This document shows positions 1-8,201 of a stretch of 64,000 nucleotides of DNA, piece after piece. The stretch covers positions 124,001-188,000 of the forward strand of contig CAWDHI010000005.1 of the NCBI GenBank assembly GCA_963802095.1. Reading direction: 5' to 3'. The DNA is from CAVVEQ01 sp963802095 (GTDB lineage Bacteria; Chloroflexota; Anaerolineae; Anaerolineales; Anaerolineaceae). The first letter of the stretch is position 1. Each line of letters begins with the position of its first letter. The notes beneath the pieces were generated by a model. That model ran no database searches, was not told the DNA's origin, and saw only the letters and a list, made by a program, of their open reading frames with translations. The position numbers were made by a program, and so were the translations under genes.

Positions 1-2
1 AC

Positions 3-155
3 CGCCCGCAGGGTGCCACCACCGGCGCCTGGCCGGGTTACCAGCCCTTTGGCGGCTGGAAGGGTTCCGGGTCCACCGGCAAGAACGCCGGAGGGTTGTA
101 TTATCTGCCGCTTTATTTGCGCGAACAAATCCAAAACCGCGTGACGAAAGGATAG
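3..155 (+). CDS. Aldehyde dehydrogenase family protein, C-terminal end (partial)
   Basis: The reading frame is open from the window edge to a TAG stop and encodes about 50 residues. It contains QPFGGWKGSGSTGK, the C-terminal signature of NAD(P)-dependent aldehyde dehydrogenases, with closest resemblance to the 1-pyrroline-5-carboxylate dehydrogenase branch (GATTGAWPG before the motif, YLREQIQ after it). The enzyme would oxidise an aldehyde or semialdehyde to the acid in the cytoplasm. The catalytic Cys and NAD-binding parts lie outside the window, so the substrate cannot be assigned. It ends 38 bases before the CoA-transferase genes and may share their transcript. Confidence 0.8.
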   Translation, partial: RPQGATTGAWPGYQPFGGWKGSGSTGKNAGGLYYLPLYLREQIQNRVTKG

Positions 156-193
156 CCCATACCCGGGCTTGCGCCGCCGGGGGGCGAAAAAAT

Positions 194-1099
194 ATGATAG
201 CCAAGCTTTGCTCGCTTCAAGATGCTGTCCGGGAGAATGTGCGGGATGGCGACCTGGTCTACTGTGCCGGGTTCACCCACCTGATCCCTTTTGCGGCTGG
301 ACACGAGATCATCCGACAGCAGCGCAGGAACCTGACCCTGGCCCGTGCCACGCCGGACCTTATCTACGACCAGATGGTGGCAGCTGGTTGCGCGAAGAAG
401 GTGATCTTCTCCTATATGGGCAACCCTGGCGTTGGGTCGCTGCGCATCGTCCGCGCGGCGGTGGAGGCCGGGCAGCTTGAATGGGAGGAATATTCCCACT
501 TTGGCATGATCTCGCGCCTGCAGGCTGGCGCCACTGGCTTGCCCTTCATCCCCATGAAGCAGACCGCCGCCACCGATCTGGAGAGCAACAATCCCAACAT
601 CAAGCGGGTAAAAGATCCCTACGGGGGCAAGGATGTGATCGTCGTCCCGCCGCTGAACCCTGATGTGGCCATCATTCATGTGCAGCGCTGCGACGCGCAA
701 GGGAATGCCCACATCTGGGGTATTATTGGCGAGCAGAAGGAAGCTGCCTTTGCCGCAAAGCGGGTGATCGTCACCGCAGAGGAGATCGTGGAGGAAAGCG
801 TCATCCGCTCCGACCCGAACCGAACGCTTATCCCGGAATTCATCGTTTCGGCAGTGTGTCACGTCCCGCATGCTTCCCATCCTTCCTACACACAGGGGTA
901 TTACGACCGCGACAACGCCTTCTACCTGGCATGGGATAAGATCAGCGAATCGCCAGATGCGGTGCGATTATGGCTGGATGAGTGGGTCTACGGCGTAACT
1001 GATCGCGACGCATATTGGAATAAGCTGGGAGCGGAGGCTCACAACCGGTTGAAGGTCGCACCCCGGCTGGCCGCGCCGGTGGATTACGGGAATTATTGA
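194..1099 (+). CDS. CoA-transferase family I, alpha subunit (glutaconate CoA-transferase A-like)
   Basis: 301 residues, the size expected for the A subunit of glutaconate/3-oxoacid CoA-transferases. The N-terminal part has the CoA-transferase fold with DGDLVYCAGFTHLIPFAAGHE and the GNPGVGS glycine loop near residues 77-83. The subunit supplies the CoA-binding half of a heteromeric enzyme that moves CoA between a carboxylic acid and an acyl-CoA. The beta subunit gene follows after 13 bases, so the two are surely co-translated. Neighbouring aldehyde and 2-hydroxyacid dehydrogenases suggest use in degradation of a hydroxy- or amino-acid-derived carboxylate, but the substrate is not readable from sequence. 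Confidence 0.88.
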   Translation: MIAKLCSLQDAVRENVRDGDLVYCAGFTHLIPFAAGHEIIRQQRRNLTLARATPDLIYDQMVAAGCAKKVIFSYMGNPGVGSLRIVRAAVEAGQLEWEEYSHFGMISRLQAGATGLPFIPMKQTAATDLESNNPNIKRVKDPYGGKDVIVVPPLNPDVAIIHVQRCDAQGNAHIWGIIGEQKEAAFAAKRVIVTAEEIVEESVIRSDPNRTLIPEFIVSAVCHVPHASHPSYTQGYYDRDNAFYLAWDKISESPDAVRLWLDEWVYGVTDRDAYWNKLGAEAHNRLKVAPRLAAPVDYGNY

Positions 1100-1112
1100 G
1101 AGGGTAGATACA

Positions 1113-1883
1113 ATGGCTGAATATACCGCTTCCGAATTGATGTGTGTTCACTCCGCCCGGTTATTAAAGGACCACGATCGGGTGCTGGTGGGGGTGGGCA
1201 TTCCCAACCTGGCATGCAATCTGGCACTCCGAACGCATGCCCCCAATCTGCAAATGATCTATGAGGCCGGGGTGGTTGGCTCGCGCCCCTCACGCCTGCC
1301 GCTTTCGATCGGCGATCCAACCCTTGTGAGCGGTGCGGCCGGGGTGTGTAGCATGTACGACCTTTTCACGTTTTACCTGCAGCGCGGGAACGTGGACGTG
1401 GGCTTTCTGGGCGGGGCGCAGATCGATAAATTCGGAAACATCAACGCCACCGTGATCGGCGAGTACACCCACCCAAAGACCCGCCTACCCGGCTCTGGTG
1501 GCTCGCAGGAGATCGCAGCCTGGGCAGACCGCTGCTACATCATGACCCCGCACCAAAAGCGGCGTTTTCCGGAAAAGGTGGATTTTGCCACCTCGGCCGG
1601 GTACCTTTCCGGACGAGCACTACGCGAGGCGACGGGGGTGCGCGGAAGGGGGCCGTTGGTGATCGTCACCGATCTCGGTATCCTGGAACCGGATGAAACC
1701 GGGGAGCTGACCCTAAGCGCGCTGCACCCGGGAGCCACGGTGGAAAAGGTTAGGGAAAACACCGGCTGGGACCTGCGCGTGTGCGATGACCTGCGCCTTA
1801 CCGACCCGCCCACCGAAAAAGAGCTGCGCATCCTGCGCGAAGAACTGGATCCGCAGGGCATTTATATCAAAGGGGGCGGCTAG
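1113..1883 (+). CDS. CoA-transferase family I, beta subunit (glutaconate CoA-transferase B-like)
   Basis: 256 residues, partner of the preceding alpha subunit. In family I CoA-transferases the beta subunit carries the catalytic glutamate that forms the glutamyl-CoA thioester. Here MIYEAGVVG places Glu51 where the known GctB has its active Glu (about residue 54). SGAAGVCSMYDLF and FLGGAQIDKFGNINAT match the family core. The ATG has AGAGGG upstream. The next gene begins 15 bases after the stop, consistent with one operon from the aldehyde dehydrogenase to the HAD phosphatase. Confidence 0.88.
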   Translation: MAEYTASELMCVHSARLLKDHDRVLVGVGIPNLACNLALRTHAPNLQMIYEAGVVGSRPSRLPLSIGDPTLVSGAAGVCSMYDLFTFYLQRGNVDVGFLGGAQIDKFGNINATVIGEYTHPKTRLPGSGGSQEIAAWADRCYIMTPHQKRRFPEKVDFATSAGYLSGRALREATGVRGRGPLVIVTDLGILEPDETGELTLSALHPGATVEKVRENTGWDLRVCDDLRLTDPPTEKELRILREELDPQGIYIKGGG

Positions 1884-1898
1884 GACCATCCTGCGGGC

Positions 1899-2921
1899 AT
1901 GAACAAGCCAAAGATCGACGTCCTCGTCACCCTACCCCTCACCGATGCCCAGATCAATGACCTGAGGTCTGTTTCGTCGCGCATCCGCATCGCCTGCTTT
2001 CCGGTTAATAGCGCCGCGGAGATCCCCGCAGACGCCTGGAAGCGAACCGAGGTGCTCTACACCGGCAACATCTTCCCTGACCCCGGCCAGGTACCCAGTC
2101 TGAAATGGATTCAATCCCACTTCGCCGGGATTGACACCCTCCTGGAATCCCAGATCGGGAAAACTCTGGGAATATCCATCACCAGCCTTTCAGGCGCAGC
2201 TGCCTCGCAGAGCGCGGAATACGCCCTGGGGATGATCCTGGCACTCAGCCGGCAGATGCCCACACTTTGGGCGATGCAGCAACGTATGGAGTGGCCTGTC
2301 GACCGGTGGGGAAAATTCGCCCCGGTTGAGATCCGCGGCAGTACGGTGGGACTGGTGGGGTACGGCAGCCTGAACCGCGAGCTGGCGCGCTTGATGAAGC
2401 CAATGGGGGCGAAGATCCTGGCGGCCAAGCTGAATGCCCGCCGCCCGCAGGATGAGGGGTACACCCCGGAAGGAATGGGCGATCCGCAGGGCGACCTCTT
2501 CGACCGTCTTTACCCCTTCCAGGCGCTTAATTCCATGCTGATGTTGTGCGATTTCGTGGTGGTGGCGGTGCCGCTCACCCCGCGTACCCGAAAAATGATC
2601 TCAAAAGGGGAATTCGAGGCCATGAAACCGGGCGCTTTCCTGATAAATCTTTCCCGCGGAGGGATCGTGGATGAAGGAGCGATGCTGGAAGCCCTGGAAT
2701 CCCGGCGCCTCGGAGGCGCTGCCCTGGATGTTTTCGACACGGAACCCCTGCCGTCTTCCAGCCCGCTTTGGACAGCTTCCAACGTGATCATCACGCCGCA
2801 CATCGCTGGGATCAGCCGGTACTACCTGGAACGGGCGTTGGTGATGTTCAAAGCCAACCTTTCGCACTATGAGGATGGCGAACCACTGCTCAATCTGTAT
2901 GACCCGGATAAAGGGTATTGA
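1899..2921 (+). CDS. D-2-hydroxyacid dehydrogenase (NAD-binding)
   Basis: 340 residues of the D-isomer-specific 2-hydroxyacid dehydrogenase family, which interconvert 2-keto and 2-hydroxy acids with NAD(P)H. The Rossmann segment reads VGLVGYGSLNREL, with the third Gly of the usual GxGxxG replaced. The catalytic triad is visible as Arg in NLSRGGIVDE, Glu in DVFDTEPLP and His in ITPHIAG. An insertion between the nucleotide-binding loop and the catalytic Arg, around DLFDRLYPFQALN, is longer than in typical family members. It follows the CoA-transferase with a short gap, so the pair may process the same hydroxy/keto acid. Confidence 0.87.
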   Translation: MNKPKIDVLVTLPLTDAQINDLRSVSSRIRIACFPVNSAAEIPADAWKRTEVLYTGNIFPDPGQVPSLKWIQSHFAGIDTLLESQIGKTLGISITSLSGAAASQSAEYALGMILALSRQMPTLWAMQQRMEWPVDRWGKFAPVEIRGSTVGLVGYGSLNRELARLMKPMGAKILAAKLNARRPQDEGYTPEGMGDPQGDLFDRLYPFQALNSMLMLCDFVVVAVPLTPRTRKMISKGEFEAMKPGAFLINLSRGGIVDEGAMLEALESRRLGGAALDVFDTEPLPSSSPLWTASNVIITPHIAGISRYYLERALVMFKANLSHYEDGEPLLNLYDPDKGY

Positions 2922-2971
2922 AGTCAAACGCGTCATACGCATAGAGTTTGGCAAGAAAAAGAATCAAGACC

Positions 2972-3727
2972 ATGACCGGCAGGGATATCAACCTCATCCT
3001 CTTTGACCTCGGGAACACCCTGATCTATTTTGACGGGAACGAGGAGAAAACCGCAACCGAGGCTGCCCGCGCGCTAACCCGCGACCTGGTCGATGGCGGT
3101 TACCCCCTGGACCTGGAGGCTTTTCCGGCTCGGTTCCAGGCTTCCATGAAAAGTTATTTTGCCCGCAGAGAAAAGGACTGCCTGGAATTGACCAGCAGTT
3201 ATGTTCTGCGCGAGTTGCTGATCCAGGTTGGCTTCGAAAATCCCCCCGCAGAGGTGATCCGCTCGGCACTCCGGGCGATGTACGCGGTTTCGGAAGCGCA
3301 TTGGAAGATGGGCGACGACACCCTCGCGACCCTGGAGAGGCTCGGGGGGGAGGGTTACCGGTTGGGGATCATCTCCAACGCTGCGGATGCGGATGACTTT
3401 CACCGCTTGATGAAAACGCATAAACTGGGAAAATATTTTGAACTTGCCCTCGTCTCCGCTGAGGTGGGCATGCGTAAACCGCATCCGTTGATCTTTCACC
3501 TGGCGATGGATTTCTTCGGGATCCCAGCCGCGCAGACCACCATGGTGGGTGATCTGCCGGCAATGGACATCCTGGGAGCGCAACGACAGGGTATTGCTGG
3601 CATTTGGATCACCCGCTGGCTGCACCCCGAAACCGGGGGAAAATCCCCGGCAGGCATCACCCCGGATGCCCGCATCCCAGTTCTCTCCGAGCTGCCAGGG
3701 GTTCTCAACCAGTGGAGGCGATCCTGA
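2972..3727 (+). CDS. HAD superfamily hydrolase
   Basis: 251 residues from the ATG. An upstream in-frame TTG at 2948 would add eight basic residues but has no better ribosome site. All HAD motifs are present: I as FDLGNTL (nucleophile Asp; the second Asp is replaced by Asn as in many HAD subfamily IA members), II as ISNAAD, III Lys in MRKPHP, IV as MVGDLPAMDILGA. This is the haloacid dehalogenase/phosphoglycolate phosphatase-like group with an alpha-helical cap. It is the last gene of the operon starting at the window edge; the natural phosphate ester is unknown. Confidence 0.85.
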   Translation: MTGRDINLILFDLGNTLIYFDGNEEKTATEAARALTRDLVDGGYPLDLEAFPARFQASMKSYFARREKDCLELTSSYVLRELLIQVGFENPPAEVIRSALRAMYAVSEAHWKMGDDTLATLERLGGEGYRLGIISNAADADDFHRLMKTHKLGKYFELALVSAEVGMRKPHPLIFHLAMDFFGIPAAQTTMVGDLPAMDILGAQRQGIAGIWITRWLHPETGGKSPAGITPDARIPVLSELPGVLNQWRRS

Positions 3728-3782
3728 GCGGGCGGAGCGGGAAGGCGTGTTATCATCAGGTAAACCGGAATAAGGAAGATAG

Positions 3783-5034
3783 TTGAACAGCATCACCCGT
3801 ATGTCCGCCTCGTTCCCCAAGAGCGTCAGGCGGACTTTTATCGCTCTCAAGTACCCAAATTACCGCCTGTGGTTCGGAGGCCAGCTTGTTTCGCTGGTTG
3901 GCACCTGGATGCAGGTTACCGCGCAGGGATATCTGGTCTATACGCTCACCGGTTCCGCTAAATGGCTTGGATTGGTTGGTTTTGCCGCGGGGGTACCCAG
4001 CTGGTTGTTCACCTTATATGGCGGGGTTATCGCAGACCGTATCCCCCGGCGAACTTTGCTGATCATTACCCAATTGGTGATGATGGTTCTTGCATTCATC
4101 CTGACCGGCCTGGTGTATTGGAATGTGGTGGAACCGTGGCATATTGTGGTGCTGGCTTTTCTGTTGGGGATCGCCAACGCCTTCGATGCCCCTGCCAGGC
4201 AATCCTTCGTGGTGGAGCTGGTTGACCGCGAGGACCTGACCAATGCGATCGCGATCAATTCGACAATGTTCAATTTGGCCACCGTGGTTGGCCCGGCGGT
4301 CGCCGGGCTTACCTACGCAGCCTTTGGCGCGGCCATGTGCTTCGCGATCAATGGGCTTTCCTTCCTGGGAGTGATCATTGCCCTGCTATTGATGAAACTG
4401 AAATCGCAACCCTACCGTGACAGAAAAAGGCTCGACGATGCTTCAGATCAAGCAGGGAATCCAATATGTGAAGGTAAAACCAGTGGTGATAGTTTTGATG
4501 AGCGGATTATTCTTTGTCAGTGTTTTCGGGTTTGGTTTAATGACCCTCATGCCCGTATGGGCGGTTTCCATCCTGGGCGGGGACGTGACCACCAACGGCT
4601 TTTTGCTTTCAGCGCGCGGTCTGGGGGCCCTAGCCGGCGCGCTAACAGTGGCTGCACTGGCACACCGCCGATTAAAGGGCAAAATTTGGACAATGGGGAG
4701 CTTCATACTACCACTGATGCTTTTCATCTTCTCCTTTATCAGGACTATCCCCGTTTCCCTCCTTCTGCTAATGGGGATTGGCTGGGGATTGATGGCAATG
4801 GTAAATACCGCCAATGCGATGGTACAGGAAGAGGTACCGGATGCGCTGCGCGGGCGGGTGATGGGTATCTTCATCCTGGTTTTTTTTGGGAGCGGACCTA
4901 TCGGGTCGTTGCTGGTGGGTTGGATGGCTGCCAGCATCACCGCACCCACCACGGTTGCCGTGTGCGCGGTCGTTCTTTTTGGATTCGCGCTATTCACCCT
5001 CCTCAAACGCCCGGCACTGCGGAACACGCCATAA
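3783..5034 (+). pseudogene. MFS transporter (MFS_3/enterobactin-exporter-like), frameshifted
   Basis: The first frame (from a TTG with AAGGAAG just upstream) encodes transmembrane helices 1-6 with YPNYRLWFGGQLVSLVG and GGVIADRIPRR, the MFS loop 2-3 signature. After PYRDRK near 4420-4430 the match continues one frame later (MLQIKQGIQYVKVKPVV to the stop at 5034), giving helices 7-12 with DALRGRVMG. Removing one A from the five-A run around 4423-4427 would restore a roughly 416-residue transporter of the macrolide/siderophore exporter type. Both halves are well conserved, so this is either a very recent mutation or a base-calling error. Confidence 0.82.
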
Positions 5035-5040
5035 TTAAAT

Positions 5041-5077
5041 AAAAAGGGCGTCTGCCTTTCCACGAGTGCAGACACCC
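5041..5077 (-). terminator. Intrinsic terminator of the RRM gene
   Basis: On the minus strand GGGTGTCTGC pairs with GCAGACGCCC (10 bp with one wobble) around a 12-nt loop and is followed by TTTTTATTT. It lies between the convergent MFS and RNA-binding genes and has a U-tract only in the minus orientation. Confidence 0.8.
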
Positions 5078-5098
5078 AAAATCCGCCAAACTTACGAA

Positions 5099-5392
5099 TT
5101 AATAGCGGTTTTTATTTTTGTTGTAACCGCCGTTGCTGCTGCCGCGATCCTCTTTGGGACGCGCTTCGTTGACTGTCAGCGTGCGACCCTTGAGGTCTTT
5201 TCCGTTCATACCCTGGATGGCAGCTTTGCCTTCATCCGCGTTTGGCATTTCCACGAAAGCAAACCCGCGGGACTGCCCGGTGAACTTATCTTTAATAATG
5301 GAAGCGGAAGTCACTGTACCATAAGCAGAAAATGCCTGTTGGACATCCTCTTCACTGGCCTGAAATGATAAATTCCCTACATAAATATTCAT
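5099..5392 (-). CDS. RRM-domain RNA-binding protein
   Basis: 97 residues consisting of one RNA recognition motif and a short Gly/Asn/Lys tail. RNP2 is IYVGNL and RNP1 is RGFAFVEM, as in cyanobacterial Rbp and other bacterial glycine-rich RNA-binding proteins, which bind single-stranded RNA and are often cold-induced. The ATG at 5392 is chosen because GGAAAGG lies at proper distance and MNIYVGNL is the usual N terminus; ten extra codons upstream are unlike the family. It is a single gene with its own terminator. Confidence 0.93.
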   Translation of the reverse strand: MNIYVGNLSFQASEEDVQQAFSAYGTVTSASIIKDKFTGQSRGFAFVEMPNADEGKAAIQGMNGKDLKGRTLTVNEARPKEDRGSSNGGYNKNKNRY

Positions 5393-5668
5393 CGAAAACC
5401 TTTCCAAAACCGAAAAAACCAAAGCCCATCTCTAATCAGAAACCCGTCTCCGGGTCCCCCGTGAACAAGTCCACCCGGACCCATTCCAATGGGACATCCA
5501 TCCGATGGCCGTCGTCTATTCCCCCTAAGAATCCGGTTTATCGTGGGCACCGGTCCCGCGCAGGCCAATCTCAAACTGCTCTATTATACCCTATACCACC
5601 TTATTTAGGGTTGACAGAAGGAATATAATGAAAATTGGATCAGGTGATTGTATAAAGCGGAGGTAAGA

Positions 5669-6753
5669 ATGGAAAAACTGGCTGTGCTTACTGGCGGGGG
5701 GGATGCCCCCGGTCTTAACGCGGTCATCCGGGCTGTGGTCAAGACCGCGCAGCATGATTACGGAGTGCAGGTGCTGGGGGTGAAGGATGGGTTTGACGGC
5801 TTCGTGGAGGAGGATGGCGTTCGCCCGCTGCACCCTCACGACGTGCGCGGTATCTTGCCGCGTGGGGGAACCATCCTGGGCACCGCCAACAGGGGGAACC
5901 CCTTTGCCCGCAAGGTCATCCGCGATGGCAAGGAGGTTGTGGAGGATATTTCCGAAAAACTGATCCGCAATATCAACGACCTCAAGCTGGACGGGTTGAT
6001 CGTGATCGGTGGGGATGGCACCCTGCGGATTGCCCGGGAGCTATTCGAAAAGGGCGTTCCGGTGGTGGGCGTACCGAAGACGATCGATAACGATATCGGC
6101 GGGACGGAATGCACCTTCGGTTTCGATACCGCGGTTGGAACCGCGACGGATGCGCTGGATAAGCTGCACACCACTGCAGAATCGCACCACCGGGTGATGC
6201 TGCTGGAACTGATGGGGCGGGATGCCGGTTTCATCACCCTGCATGCCGGCGTGGCCGGCGGGGCGGATGTTATCCTGATCCCCGAGATCCCCTTCAGCTT
6301 CGAGGCAGTCTGCAAAAAAGTGCACCAGCGCCAGCGCCAGGGCAGCGCTTTCAGCATCATCGCCGTGGCGGAGGGCGCGTTCTCGAAGGGCGGCCAGCCG
6401 GTGGTATCCATCCCGGGCGATTCGGTCTACGTGGCTCGGTTGGGCGGGATCTCCTTCCAGGTGGCGGAGTTTATCGCTGACCAACTGCCAGGTGGAAACG
6501 CGCGTGACCGTCCTGGGGCACCTGCAGCGCGGCGGCAGCCCCAGCGCCTTCGACCGCTGGCTGGGAACGCGCTTCGGCTGCGGCGGCGGTGCACCTGGCG
6601 GCGGAGGGGAAATTCGGCAGGATGGTGGCACTGAAGAGCGAGCAGATCGTGGATATTGATATCGCGGAAGCCCTGGCTGTTCCCAAGCGGGTGGATCTGA
6701 ACGGCGACGCCATCCGCGCCGCCAGGGGGCTGGGGATATCGTTTGGGGAATGA
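5669..6753 (+). pseudogene. pfkA: 6-phosphofructokinase, mixed-substrate group III type, two frameshifts
   Basis: The ATG has GGAGG five bases upstream. The intact first part shows GGGDAPGLNAVIRAV, GGDGT (Asp116) and PKTIDND (Asp140), the ATP/fructose-6-phosphate site of phosphofructokinases. Gly after Asp116 together with Lys137 is the combination of the group III enzymes that may use ATP or PPi. After VAEFIADQL near 6485-6495 the frame moves by one (VETRVTVLGHLQRGGSPSAFDRW), and near 6573-6585 it moves again (AAVHLAAEGKFGRMVALKS) to the TGA at 6751-6753. With both repaired the protein has the normal length of about 360 residues. It would catalyse the committing step of glycolysis. Confidence 0.88.
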
Positions 6754-7115
6754 AAAAAAGGAAAACCCGGTTTGAGCATGAAGCTCACGAAAAGACGTGA
6801 TTTCAGGAATTTTGGATATGGATGTCGGGGCCAGAACCGGTCCTCGACCTTTGAATGAGAATACCCAAGGGCGAGTGGAACCCGTTATGTCAGCCTTCAT
6901 TCGGTGTTGGGAGTTCTTTTTTGAATTATCAAAACATCATTCTGATATCGACAATAGTGAAAATAACTTGTCTGCCTTTGTCGCATCATCTAAAGAGGGC
7001 AGATAAGTCCAAAAATCTGGGTTTTCAACCCCTTCATCTGTCGGCAAAATTATCAAAATGTCCACCATCATATCTCTTAAAAAGGTACGATATTGTCGTA
7101 TATAGCATGGATTCG
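6754..7115 (+). other. Gene-free AT-rich stretch with one degenerate hairpin repeat
   Basis: No open frame with recognisable protein features and no terminator is evident on either strand. Composition turns AT-rich after about 6890. Around 6819-6850 lies ATGGATGTCGGG followed by CGACCTT, which is shared with the hairpin repeat at 7926-7958 on the other side of the broken lipoprotein gene. Confidence 0.45.
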
Positions 7116-7688
7116 CTATGCATGCTTCTCCCGAGACAAAAAATCTCGGTTATTAAAATTTTGTAATATAAACTCACCAATGTCCTCTTTTCGATCGAAA
7201 GCATCCTTTAGTTTATCGTAGGTTCCTGGCGTGGGATATGTGCCTTCAAAGCAATATTCATCACAGCTATTTACGAATTGTTCTATTGAGTTTCTGCTGA
7301 AGAATTGCAATTCATAAAACCGAGGTTCTTGATAACCCGAGCTTAGTTCAAAATTGAAAGAAACGAAAGATCCTCACCGCCCAACTTCATCGCTTTCTTG
7401 AAGCGAATATATTTTCGGAAAAGTCAAAGTTATATCAACCTGCGGGATATCGATCGAAATTGTGGACGTTACTTCTTTTGAGCTTTGTAAGGTTATTATT
7501 GGTTGTTGTGTCTTAATTGGAGTAATTATCGTGGTTGACTTCAGAGTTAAAGTTGTTAGAGGGGGACTTGTTGGAATAGGAGAATAATTCGAAGCTGATT
7601 CAGTCTGAGCTGGAGATAATGCTACGATTGAATTGCAGCTACCAAGGAAGAAAATGTATATAAGCAGTGAAATTCTGTTGATTTTCAT
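7116..7688 (-). pseudogene. Lipoprotein gene interrupted by an in-frame TGA
   Basis: Reading on the minus strand, the frame begins MKINRISLLIYIFFLGSC, a lipoprotein signal with lipobox LGSC, followed by a Ser/Thr/Pro-rich linker. A TGA at 7376-7374 stops it at residue 104, after SLQESDEVGR. The same frame then continues for 85 more codons (GSFVSFNFELSSGYQEPRFYE to REKHA) to a TAG. The two parts read as one secreted protein whose ligand-facing domain is now cut off. Base composition is far more AT-rich than the neighbours, pointing to transfer. No family is recognised. No SECIS-like hairpin was found after the TGA, so read-through is not supported. Confidence 0.6.
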
Positions 7689-7701
7689 TCGTTAGCCATA
7701 G

Positions 7702-7956
7702 GTCGGGCGCCGGTTTCGTGCCCGGTATCAACCGCATTTCGTGAGTTCTTTCCACTCATACCGTAATTCCATACCGGTAGGTTGAAATGTCGGCCACCGG
7801 TTTTGTGACCGACATTAACCATCTTTGGTGTGGTTTCCAAGCTCTTGCTTGATCCCATACCGGTAGGTTGAGAAGATGACTCCTGCGGTGTTGGTGCATG
7901 AGGATATTTTATACCGGTTCGGGGAATGGATGTCGGGCATCGGTTGCGTGCCCGAC
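7702..7956. repeat. Three REP-like imperfect palindromes plus a 17-bp direct repeat
   Basis: Three related hairpins occur at 7702-7727, 7788-7814 and 7932-7956. The third has perfect 8-bp arms GTCGGGCA/TGCCCGAC around nine bases; the second has TGTCGG/CCGACA arms. Their loops share CGGTT. Between them CCATACCGGTAGGTTGA occurs twice, at 7769-7785 and 7855-7871. No gene is seen in this 0.5-kb interval. The pattern resembles bacterial REP elements or remnants of a mobile unit. Confidence 0.55.
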
Positions 7957-7992
7957 CTTCACTTTAAGGTGGTTTATTCGATTAAATCACGA

Positions 7993-8075
7993 CGCCGTCC
8001 AAAAAGGACGGCGCGGTGAGTTGGGGCGCTGCGGCAGCCTATCGTCTTACGAGGAGGGATGCCGCAGCGCTTTTC
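7993..8075 (+). other. Paired strong hairpins ending in a U-run (terminator or small RNA candidate)
   Basis: Hairpin one is CGCCGTCC/GGACGGCG (8 bp, AAAAA loop) at 7993-8013. Hairpin two is GCGCTGCGGCA/TGCCGCAGCGC (11 bp, 23-nt loop) at 8026-8070 and is followed by TTTTC. No plus-strand gene precedes it within one kilobase except phosphofructokinase, so it may end an unannotated transcript or itself be a structured RNA. Confidence 0.4.
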
Positions 8076-8127
8076 AAATTACTATCGTTCATTTCGGGCA
8101 CCACCTCCTCATTAAAGAATAGCGAGT

Positions 8128-8150
8128 GAAAAGGTACACCCTTTCGGGTG
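8128..8150 (-). terminator. Weak intrinsic terminator of the DUF3048 lipoprotein gene
   Basis: On the minus strand CACCC-GAAA-GGGTG (tetraloop hairpin) is followed after three bases by TTTTC. It lies 50 bases beyond the stop of the minus-strand lipoprotein gene. Confidence 0.45.
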
Positions 8151-8201
8151 CAATAAGTATGCCTCAAATCCGCAAATATTGCAAGCTTTTCTGCATCCTT
8201 T

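Noticed and set aside
7116..7688. TGA in the lipoprotein gene as a second selenocysteine codon
   Set aside because: No hairpin with a G-first loop lies 16-37 bases after the TGA, the position is not preceded or followed by a redox motif, and the segment is AT-rich and repeat-bounded; a nonsense mutation is simpler.
8050..8115. Tiny ORF after GAGGAGGG ATG inside the second hairpin
   Set aside because: The ribosome-site-like bases touch the ATG with no spacing, the peptide has 17 residues without features, and the bases are part of a terminator-like stem.
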